From Rhyzopertha dominica (lineage: Eukaryota > Arthropoda > Insecta > Coleoptera > Bostrichidae): DNA of 64,000 bases. The translations under genes and the position numbers were made by a program. Below, one piece after another: positions 57,901-64,000 of this stretch. The notes below the pieces were generated by a model. That model had not been told where the DNA came from and made no database searches. It worked only from the letters and a program-made list of their open reading frames with translations. Where the stretch lies: positions 10,602,001 to 10,666,000 of the forward strand of contig QCXZ01000001.1 of assembly GCA_025024175.1 (NCBI GenBank), written 5' to 3'. The stretch's first letter is position 1. Each line of letters begins with the position of its first letter.

Positions 57901-60900
57901 GTCGACAGTTGACAGCGAAAAACACGCATAGGCAACTCTGGAACGCTGAAAATTATTCTGCTCTGGCAACAACACACAGCTGCTGCCAATCACAAGCGGC
58001 AGGGTCAACCTACGTCACACATTCAAATATTTAAACTTCACAATTTTTTTTATGTTTATCTAAGTGATTTGGAAAAAATGAAAAAACTGGGGTCTATTAT
58101 TTTTTATGTAGATTCATATTCTGCAATAAAAAAAATATGGTCTATAACCCCATTATAAAAAAACCTTGTTAAGGACATTTTGCTATTAAGTCCACATTTA
58201 CAGAAGTAAACCTATATTCTATACTTTTGAGTAACCCTATATATTAATAAGCAGTTGAAGAAAATTTAACAGAACCAAAGATACAAAATTCAGTGCTTGA
58301 TTTTTTTAATTATTTAATAGTTTGAAGCACCACAAAAATAGTTTTTTTTTACTTACTGGGCAGTATCAGGCTGTAAACTGAGATTGCCTCCATGCTGAAT
58401 ACTTTTTTTGTATTTAGTAGTACGACGCTTCCTTACTGTATTTGTATCCTTTAAAATTTTCAAAGAACTACCATAAATAATTTCAGTTATTAGGAGTGGA
58501 TTATCACGAATAACATGGTTTCGTGTGGAACGCCGAATTGGTACTTCAGCGTCAGCTTCTTTAGCCTTTTTCTCTCGCAATTTCCTCCTTTTTGGAGGAC
58601 TTGTTTCCTCTGCGCTGATATCTTCATTACGAGTATTTCTTTTTCGTGAAGTGGAACCAGTTTCTTGTGTTATTCTGGAACTAAAAATAGAGTAATGTAA
58701 TATTTGACTTTTCTTTTTAAAGATGTAAGTACCTACCCAATGAAATTAAAATGTGACAATGTTACACAGTAAATGTTCAACGAGATGGATAATGAAAACA
58801 CAAGGTAAAATTGCATTCTTTCATGAAAATTTATAGATAATATCATATTCAAAATATTCTGTTCTAAAATGTTTTTGGCAGTAATTTTTAGGCATGACTT
58901 CCAACATAGCTGTACGATGGCCACCAATGAGGTGGTTAGTAAAAATCCCAGTGAAAAAAAACAGAAGAAGAATTAACAAAGTACTGTAGAAAACCAACAG
59001 GAATCAATGTGTATGTGAAGTGCTTGAGGTTCTTCCATAATTCTGTTCTAAAAGAATTATAAGCATAATTATTTGATAAAAAAAAAAACTGGTACATAAT
59101 TAGCCTAAGGCTAATTATTCTTAAATTTAACCTATAAGGTAGCACAAAACTGAAATATAAAACCAAATAAATAATAATAATATAAAGACAAGCTTACGAA
59201 TTAAAACTTTTTAACAAAACAGAACTCTAAAAAATAATCAGATTATGCAGGAAACTATTGTTGATTTATATTTGACCAGCCAATCTCTTTTAATTCACTT
59301 TTGACATGACGAAATTTGCTAAGGTTATTAATTAGGAGACAACATGAATTCTGCTTCTAGGAGCATGGTCCATACAAGAATTATATAACACTACCATATG
59401 AAAACACAGCTAACGTCAAACACTCACAAAGACTTACTTTAAGTTTTTTGTTCAGTACATCTTTATTTAATATTATTGGCATCCCCAGATCACCAGGGTG
59501 GTCTTACAAAAATAATCATATTAAGTCAACAACATGAGCAAAGAGAATATATGGGCCAAATAATACACTTAACAGGCCCTATAAAATCAAAAGTAAACAT
59601 AAGACACGTGACTGGAAAGGTGTGATATATGAGAAAGCAAAAAATCCTGATCCCTAGCTATTATCGAGTCTTCTTTTCTTGGAGTTTTTTGGAGAATGAT
59701 GTAAGAATTTCACAGAAAATCAGCAAGATAAATTTTGGATAGTAGGTGATTTTAACCGATATATTAAAAAAATATATACAGGGTGATCAGTTAAGGTTGG
59801 ACAGCGGCTGTATCTTGGAAATTAATCGTGCTAGAATCTTGCGGTATTTTTTTGTTAAACAAATGTGGCCACCCAGATTTCATTTAAAATATTATGAAGT
59901 ACGTAACTTTGCCCGTAGATGGTGCATTTAATATGACATATCAAAAAATAGTTTCTTTCTCCAAAAAGGAGGGATAGAAGTTTCAAATCTTCAAAATGTC
60001 ATAACTCAAGTATAGTTTAACAGAATTTAACAAATGATGGCTAGTTTTAAAGTGAATTTTATGGCTCTCAATATAATCATAAATAACTTATAACTTATTC
60101 CAAATGTTTGACAATGGGAGGCGTTATTTATAAAATTTTTATATTTACTAAAACATCTTTAAAATATCAAATGCAACCCTATAGAGTTTTTTGTTAGTTC
60201 GGAGGTCGATATCTTTTTTCGTTTCTTGATTATAGTAAAAATGTCTACCGTTGCTGGCAAATCACAGATATAAACCTAACCTAATAAGTCGTAATTTATA
60301 AGTAAGTCTGACTTTCTTTTTAATATAACCTAATTTTCTTTCAAGAAAAAAAAATAGCCGCACCAAAAACAGGTTTGCAGTTTTTTTACTATAACAAATA
60401 AATATCGACCTCTGATTTTCAAATTTATTTTGCTTGATTAGTGAACTATAACAACTAACAAAAAAGCCTATAGAATTTCATTTTATCTTTTTAAGATATT
60501 TGACGAAATATAAAATTAGTATAACTAACGTCTCCCATTGTCAAACAGTTGCAATTAATTATAAGTCATTTATGATTATACTGAAAACCGTAAAACTAGC
60601 CCGCATTCGTTAAATTCAGTTAAACCATACTTGAGTTATGCCGTTTTGAAGATTTAAACCTTTTATCCTTCCTGTTGTTATAGCAGCTAAAAACAAAATT
60701 TATTACGAAATAAATATTGATTATAATGAAGTCTATTTTAGACCAACACTGTATCGCAACTTTATGAAGAAATAAACGATTCTTTGATATGTTATACTGA
60801 ATGCGCCACCTAGCTTACTTTATATTATAAAAGAAATCTGGGTGGCCACATTTGTTTAAAAAAACTTTACCGCGAGATTCTAGCACGACTGATTTCCAGC

Positions 60901-61986
60901 TGCTGTCCTGTTTTAACTGATCACCCTGTATATGATGGGGATATTTGTGACAAAGAGTTGAGGAGTTTACGAATGCGGGTATTGATAGCAGAACCACAAT
61001 TGATCTATTAATTACGAATCACTATGACACATTTGTAAACATTGAGGGTATTTTGGATTTTTCTACTCGTAGAATGATTAAATTAAAAATAGCTTTTATG
61101 AACAAGAAGATGGTATACATACAGGAAGAAAAAAAAAGATTATAATTATGCCAAGAGACTGCTACAGGAAATTAATTATGACTACCAATCATTAGATGTG
61201 GCGACAAAAACAAAAAAGCTCATATATAGAGGATCTAAGAAGAGTGGCAAATATTGGTAACCTATAAGAACAACACCCAGTAATAAATCTAAGTCCTGGT
61301 TTAATATTGACGTAAAAAAAGCAATACAGAAAGATTATTATCCCTTCACTGTATATTTACTTTTGTATCATGCATGTGAAGAAAAATTTATATTTATGTC
61401 TATCAATTTGAATGGTATTAATATGTTACGAGGTCCGGGAGCTTATTGGGCACTAAATACTTGCGACTACAAAAGAGCAGATGTCATGTAACTCCTATAC
61501 AGTCAATTTTTTTCCNTAACTNTCCTAGAGACCTACTNAAATTAGAAATGAATACATTGAAGAAAAACAGAGAATTCGCTACCATAGTNAGTTTCCTTGG
61601 ANTAAAGTGTACCTAGTGATTTCTTATATTTAATCTTAGTTAAATTTGCATTCTTACTAAAGTTCATCAGGATTTTTCTCTCTATTTTATTGTTGTGGGT
61701 GTTTGCAAGTCATACATTTTGACAATAATCAAATAATCTAAATTAAATATAGAAATAATATACCCCATGATTTGAATTCATGGACATTGCCATAACTAAA
61801 TGATGCTCATAATTTATGATACTCGTGAAAACAGATTAATAAAAACAAAAAAGTAAAGAATTACATAAATACTGTATTACATACCTTGATTCTCCAAAAT
61901 CAGAATTTACCATTGAAATTTCATCGCACCCTGTTTGTCTAGCTCCTCCTTTGGAAATCCTTGGCACTTGTTTGTTCTTGTTTTGA
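45967..61986 (-). CDS. CENP-C-like centromere protein, C-terminal exons (gene continues beyond right edge)
   Basis: CENP-C links centromeric nucleosomes to the kinetochore. Exons in coding order: 61885-61986, 58357-58674, 55435-55551, 52470-52607, 48482-48622, 47633-47767, 45967-46372. Every junction carries the same split (two bases before, one after), so all join in frame to about 451 codons. The last exon matches the Mif2/CENP-C cupin fold: GLFEIKVNGFKAGQ, DILFLVQKGSGQLQV, GTSVLVKSGQYYMIRNSH. Exon 58357-58674 is very basic (KRRKLREKKAKEA) and has IRRSTRNHVIRDNPLL then TEIIYG, a degenerate CENP-C motif without the usual Trp. Three internal exons are tandem duplicates. The upstream part, presumably with the start codon, is outside the window. 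Identification rests on cupin plus RRSxR context; another cupin-tailed nuclear protein is possible. Confidence 0.72.
46731..46774. repeat. Perfect 20-bp hairpin in the CENP-C-like intron
   Basis: AAAACAAATAGGTCACACTG (46731-46750) is followed by a four-base loop TAGA and its exact reverse complement (46755-46774). It lies in the intron upstream of the cupin exon. No mismatch in the stem. Confidence 0.9.
46775..47632. other. Intron between the cupin exon and its upstream neighbour
   Basis: AT-rich with no recognised gene. The overlapping open frames at 46860-47345 on both strands carry no motif. Confidence 0.4.
47633..47767 (-). CDS. CENP-C-like penultimate exon
   Basis: Encodes ITPPPGFGIEPIIESTET and an acidic tail (DQDLQADAEQDQGEY) ending VSK across the splice. 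Acceptor TTTACAG, donor AAA/GTGAGT. Part of the gene at 45967-61986. Length 135 with one base in and two bases out, so it can be joined to any of the upstream repeated exons or to the RRSTR exon without a frameshift. Confidence 0.7.
47830..48424. mobile_element. Non-coding TIR element X, copy 1 (shortened)
   Basis: The ends are TACTTCCACA (47866) and TGTGGAAGTA (48415). The interior is the reverse complement of the copy at 62331-63181 over most of its length (e.g. GACATTTACG, ATCAGGTTTTGA, TCACAAAAAGTG words) with an internal deletion. Around 35 bases outside the left TIR (CCAAACAAAAA, then TGCAAATTGAATCA) are also shared. No coding capacity. Confidence 0.68.
48482..48622 (-). repeat. Duplicated CENP-C-like exon, copy 3 (most diverged)
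   Basis: Encodes TSNRDNTRMMTRSHSNISIS then NVQDRSHQISQNASGS; acceptor TTTTTAG/C, donor AT/GTATGT. It aligns with the copies at 52470 and 55435 in TSxR, TRxxSN, IS N-Q and SxQ/RN positions. 46 full codons; same phase at both ends. Confidence 0.75.
48799..49440. repeat. Dispersed non-coding repeat B, copy 1
   Basis: Starts TACAGGGTGTCCCATTTTCG. Shares long blocks with 54385-54775, such as TCTCGGTAACTATTAATG-like, CATTACTGTGTTACTTTTTTG-like and TAACATTTCTTCAG. Its last 240 bases are present in inverted form at 54838-55090. Confidence 0.7.
49495..49925 (+). mobile_element. RTE-like LINE C-terminal fragment
   Basis: The plus strand reads IVRPAVTSACKTWILREED then RLAIRERKMLSKY, and after shifts YRRRTNQELYELFASPTIIQ, RTRWLGHVYRMGPG and RLGIANWNTQA. 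This is the standard C-terminal end of RTE-type endonuclease-RT proteins. Broken. Confidence 0.75.
49970..51745 (+). mobile_element. Penelope-like retroelement, decayed, with RT and GIY-YIG remnants
   Basis: The left end has CCAAGCTTTCGACTGCTTTA and TTGCAGTCTTCGTCAGGG, a Penelope-type terminal sequence. The body gives LPKIHKPGNKYC near 50650, then MAMGNPLTLFLANLFLS and WYRYVDDDFAII (the RT YVDD catalytic box) at 50925-51060, MNSYICNLANLNGYKK at 51330, and near 51640-51700 KKYIGQTKHDVNIKF, the YIG half of the GIY-YIG endonuclease. Several stops and shifts; inactive. It lies antisense in the CENP-C-like gene. Confidence 0.8.
51746..52405 (+). mobile_element. Jockey-type LINE fragment (linker to start of RT)
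   Basis: Reads KSKAPWLTDNIRFLMNLRDS, YNRYQRRKSEARQVFYKSLL, then SDPGTLNDFFYQ, and after shifts TKSVGLDGIS and LNSILPAM. This is the region between endonuclease and RT in jockey-like LINEs, ending just before RT box 1. It abuts the Penelope-like copy on one side and the duplicated exon unit on the other. Confidence 0.75.
52470..52607 (-). repeat. Duplicated CENP-C-like exon, copy 2
   Basis: Encodes TSKRGRRMTRYSNNTNISNL, then QDHSHQSSRNVNSKLNAV and a terminal SNENL; acceptor TTTTTCAG/C, donor TTGAG/GTATGT. The following 60 bases of intron (to 52408, CCAGTATACATACATATT) also match copy 1, so the duplicated unit includes flanking DNA. Confidence 0.85.
52640..53436 (+). mobile_element. Tc1-type transposon remnant
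   Basis: The transposase is readable from about 52975: RERKNWTMEW, then SDESKFEVYVGDTRKRVIRT (first catalytic Asp), GSVTVWGCM, MSQQDGAPCHTAK (second Asp), and after a stop and a frameshift SPDLSPIETLWHNMK (the Glu). A 16-base word TCATAATAGTTCGGCC is repeated directly at about 52679 and 52879, as in inverted-repeat/direct-repeat termini of some Tc1 elements. The N-terminal DNA-binding half is deleted. No matching right TIR seen. Confidence 0.82.
53436..54355. repeat. Repeat R, copy 1 (next to duplicated exon copy 2)
   Basis: Matches 55850-56727 almost throughout: TTGTTGTACCTTCTAAGAAA, CTCCAAGCATGAAA, CCTGTAATCTTTGTCAAAGA, GAATGCTGAAAATCATTACC, TTACCTTCGACACAATACAA. A stretch of about 180 bases at 53510-53690 is extra, flanked by AAAAACATTAAAAGTTAA on both sides. 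Confidence 0.85.
54385..55090. repeat. Repeat B, copy 2, arranged as a foldback
   Basis: 54385-54770 is a direct copy of the start of 48799-49440, while 54838-55090 is the reverse complement of its last part (e.g. AATACATACATAAGACTTCT, ACGAAAAACGTAAAATCTCA). The two halves therefore face each other. An N occurs at 55094. Confidence 0.65.
55435..55551 (-). repeat. Duplicated CENP-C-like exon, copy 1 (shortest)
   Basis: Encodes TSKRSSRVTSYSNNTDISNI, then QSSRDVSSSKDECNNENL; acceptor TTTTCAG/C, donor TTGAG/GTATGT. Lacks the QDHSH block of copy 2. The intron beyond the donor is nearly identical to that of copy 2 down to about 55378. Confidence 0.85.
55850..56727. repeat. Repeat R, copy 2 (next to duplicated exon copy 1)
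   Basis: Partner of 53436-54355. Lies at the same relative position (5' side of the exon in coding sense), so exon and R were probably duplicated together. Confidence 0.85.
56728..57560. other. CENP-C-like intron, no gene recognised
   Basis: Includes a more GC-rich patch at 56880-57120 (CTAGCGGGAAAATATAGG, TTTTAGCGGTTAGCG) that differs from the surroundings and may be transposon-derived; no motif identified. Confidence 0.35.
57565..58020 (-). pseudogene. THAP-domain N-terminal remnant
   Basis: From the ATG at about 57811 the minus strand reads MATEKKCFVPACANTSIVV then PGRNF, the start of a THAP finger (Cys pair, then the basic segment). It breaks after about 24 residues. Similar to the fragment at 22988. 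Lies in an intron of the CENP-C-like gene in the same orientation. Confidence 0.5.
58357..58674 (-). CDS. CENP-C-like exon with basic region and RRSTR motif
   Basis: 106 codons: ITQETGSTSRKRNTRNED, TSPPKRRKLREKKAKEADAE, then VPIRRSTRNHVIRDNPLLIT and EIIYGSSLKI. The RRSxR...PL...Y order is that of the CENP-C motif, which binds the CENP-A nucleosome, but the Tyr-Trp pair is replaced. Ends DTA with CA left over. Part of the gene at 45967-61986. Confidence 0.7.
58675..59630. other. CENP-C-like intron, no gene recognised
   Basis: AT-rich intron. Frames at 58733-58927 and 58936-59166 (minus) are hydrophobic low-complexity with no motif. Confidence 0.4.
59640..61620 (+). mobile_element. LINE fragment (endonuclease/linker) interrupted by a palindromic element
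   Basis: Before the palindrome, 59733-59756 reads FWIVGDFN, the endonuclease GDFN motif. After it, 60955-61080 gives SRTTIDLLITNHYDTFVNIE, then YAKRLLQEINYDYQSLDVAT near 61140-61205 and KSWFNIDVKKAIQKD near 61290. These are endonuclease C-terminus and linker. The right end is ragged and contains several N. Confidence 0.6.
59775..60933. mobile_element. Long palindromic (foldback) element
   Basis: About 1.16 kb whose two halves are inverted copies. Outer ends ATACAGGGTGATCAGTTAA and TTAACTGATCACCCTGTAT; further in AACAAATGTGGCCACCCAGA against TCTGGGTGGCCACATTTGTT, CATAACTCAAGTAT against ATACTTGAGTTATG, ACAATGGGAG against CTCCCATTGT, and GAGGTCGATA against TATCGACCTC. Arms about 440-530 bases, with a unique centre of roughly 190. 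TATA flanks both sides. No transposase. Confidence 0.88.
61885..61986 (-). CDS. CENP-C-like exon (intact member of a second duplicated pair)
   Basis: 33 full codons: QNKNKQVPRISKGGARQTGC, then DEISMVNSDFGES. Acceptor TTCNAG (one ambiguous base), donor AG/GTATGT. One base in, two bases out. It is the most upstream intact exon I can identify; exons carrying the N-terminus lie beyond the window. Confidence 0.6.
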
Positions 61987-62217
61987 CTNGAANTTATAAG
62001 CCACATATACATAAATTCAATAATTAAGATAATTGTTATACTAAATTTTTTCTTCAGTTACAAGCTTTGCCTTTCTGAATGTGCAAANAGTTAGCTGTCC
62101 AGTAAACCATTATTACTAATATTATTATTTATTATACAAAAGAATATGAAGATATTTAAACTTTTCTACATGTTAAATTGTATAATGAAATTAAATTACA
62201 TAAATAATGTATTACAT

Positions 62218-62331
62218 ATCTTGAATATCCAAAATTAGAATTTTCCATTGAAATTTCATTATGCCCTGTTGTTTGAAGGTTATCCTTTATTTGTATAGCA
62301 CCTCGTTTAGAAGTTGTCGGCACTTGTTACT
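62218..62331 (-). pseudogene. Damaged duplicate of the 61885-61986 exon
   Basis: Reads QVPTTSKRGAIQIKDNLQTT then GHNEISMENSNFGYS, aligned to the intact exon. The donor is AG/ATATGT instead of AG/GTATGT. The 5' part of the exon is cut off by element X copy 2, whose end abuts CAAGTGCC. Its upstream intron continues beyond the insertion at 63185-63420 and matches 61990-62160. Likely not spliced. Confidence 0.65.
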
Positions 62332-63181
62332 TCCACATCCAACGGATGGAAAGTATTATATTGCGAAAAAAATTTTCAAAAATTTTGATTTGCTCATTTG
62401 CTTTAAAATGGCCGAAAACGCATAAAAACAAAATTTGAACAAAAAAAATTTCTTGTCTGTGGTATTGTTTGTGGACACAATAACTTTCGAAAGACTTAAT
62501 ATATGAACTTGAAATTTGGCAAACATATAAATCTCAACTACCCAAAGCGACCTATTGTTTGTGGGGTAAGTAGGGTATCGGGAAGGGGGCAAAATTGGGG
62601 GGTAACTACCCTTTTTGCAAATTTTTATTTTTTTATATTTTTTCGTTTTAGTATGTGATTAGTAGTATAACTGCGAGTATTATTAGCTCTTATAAATTTT
62701 CGGTACAGCAAACTGTTTAGAAGATATTAACAAAAAAGAGTCACTTAAAGAAAACGGTTTTTCTTAAATATCTCCGAATATATTTAATATATTCAAAAAA
62801 TGAAAATGCCATCAGATAGGAAATAAAATTTCTCACAAAAAGTGTCTTAGAAGATTTATCCAAAATTTTGACATTTTCGAAATATTTCCAAAAAACCTAT
62901 TTTGAACCTTGCTCGTACGATATTTTTTAAATTTTGGTATTATATAGAAAATCATATTTTTGATCAGAAAGCGCTCTTGTAATTTTTTGTTAAAAAATAA
63001 TTTTCGAGTTATTTGGAAAAAACTGATTTTAAAAATGTATATATTTTTGCTAATATCACGACTGTTTGTCTTAGAAAAAATGTGTAGAGAGAAAAAATGA
63101 TCAAAACCTGATTATTAATCGTATAGTATAAAAAATAAAAACGTAAATGTCATTTTGACAATTGAATGTGGAAGTATTGAT
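62331..63181. mobile_element. Non-coding TIR element X, copy 2 (longer)
   Basis: Ends TACTTCCACAT (62328-62338) and ATGTGGAAGTA (63167-63177 region), an 11-base perfect TIR. About 850 bases, AT-rich, no long coding frame. It sits inside the duplicated exon unit. Confidence 0.68.
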
Positions 63182-64000
63182 TCAATTTGCAGCATTTTTT
63201 TTTGTTTGGACTAGAAATTATATGCAACATATACTTAAATTCAATAATTAAGGGACTGGTTACATTAATTTTTTACTTCAGTCACAAGCTTTGCCTTTCT
63301 CAATTTATAAAAAGTTAGCTGTCCAGTAAACCATTATTACTATTACCTATTATTATTATTATTATTATTTGTTATATAAGAGAATATAAAGATATTTAAA
63401 CTTTTCTGCATGCTAAATATAGTGAAATCAAACAAAAGTTTCTACAGATAAATAGTATGTATATACACATACGTGATTTTGAAAGTGTTGTCTTAAATTA
63501 AACTACAGCATGTCAACAACATATGAAAACAATATATCGGTAGTATAATTCATTTTCTTTAAAAAATAAAACCTCAAAATCCAGACCCCATTCGGCGTCA
63601 CTGACGGGCACTTGTCCCTTTATCGCATATAACTGAACAATAATCTAGTGCAATGACCTAACTCAACCTGATAGCACCTATAAATAGTGCCGCAAAAAAA
63701 TGTTTTTTTTTTTAAATGATATAAATCGCCAGCCGCCTGGATGTGTTTCATTATTCCATACATGTATGTACATTTTCATGTACAAATTTATTTTTTTGTA
63801 ACTTACAAACCATCGTGAAAATAAAAAACCCAATCTGCCATCTTTCTTAGTTATGAAGTATTATGGGTTTAAAAAGAGATATCACTTTCGCAATCACGCA
63901 GTATGTTTACTCTGATCAAAAACAATTTTATAGTCATACAAATAGGTTGGCCCTTATGTTTGCAATATTAGATTCTTTTATTTCCACCCCTAAAACCAAT
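63182..64000. other. CENP-C-like upstream intron or flank
   Basis: 63185-63420 duplicates 61985-62160 (e.g. AAGCTTTGCCTTTCT, AAAGTTAGCTGTCCAGTAAA, CCATTATTACT). The remainder to the window edge shows no exon that I can support. Confidence 0.5.

Overview
This is a eukaryotic, AT-rich, intron-bearing window with scattered N bases. Every recognisable host gene has its closest known relatives in animals. Two C2H2 zinc-finger genes begin with a ZAD domain, a hallmark of arthropod (mainly insect) transcription factors, and the transposon types (Penelope-like elements, jockey/CR1-type LINEs, RTE-like LINEs, Tc1/mariner, short palindromic elements) also fit an insect. I infer a holometabolous insect, perhaps a beetle; the order is a guess.

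Layout. 1-576 (+): last three exons of a type II phosphatidylinositol 4-kinase. 577-5740: intergenic, with a palindromic repeat and a decayed long-TIR transposon. 5787-6011 (-): a small mitochondrial-type membrane protein, divergent from the complete six-exon CTNNBL1 gene (6564-9042, +). 9043-10706: intergenic with a Penelope-like fragment. 10707-11639 (-): single-exon DUSP12/YVH1. 13510-29270 (-): a complete six-exon SUCO-like SUN-domain gene, 1019 codons, whose introns are filled with mariner, LINE, THAP-element and palindromic insertions. 30179-30738 (+): OSTC, divergent from SUCO. 31605-34458 (-) and 34693-36355 (+): two ZAD zinc-finger genes head to head, 234 bp apart. 36356-45487: an intergenic transposon graveyard, including a LINE inserted into a Penelope-like element and a THAP-domain element. 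45967 to the right edge (-): the 3' part of a gene that looks like CENP-C, with a C-terminal Mif2-type cupin exon, a degenerate CENP-C motif exon, and three tandemly duplicated, phase-symmetric exons spread over about 7 kb of transposon-rich DNA.

The host genes are mostly housekeeping (lipid kinase, spliceosome-associated protein, ribosome-biogenesis phosphatase, ER SUN protein, ER N-glycosylation subunit, kinetochore protein). There is no sign that they work as a unit; adjacency is ordinary for an animal genome. SUCO and OSTC both act at the ER and are divergently arranged, which may be coincidence.

The most interesting structure is the CENP-C-like locus. The repeated exons (48482-48622, 52470-52607, 55435-55551) all start and end in the same phase, so any subset can be spliced in frame. 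A second duplicated exon (61885-61986 and its damaged copy near 62220-62330) lies upstream. All exon boundaries were read by eye; no alignment, database search or transcript evidence was available.
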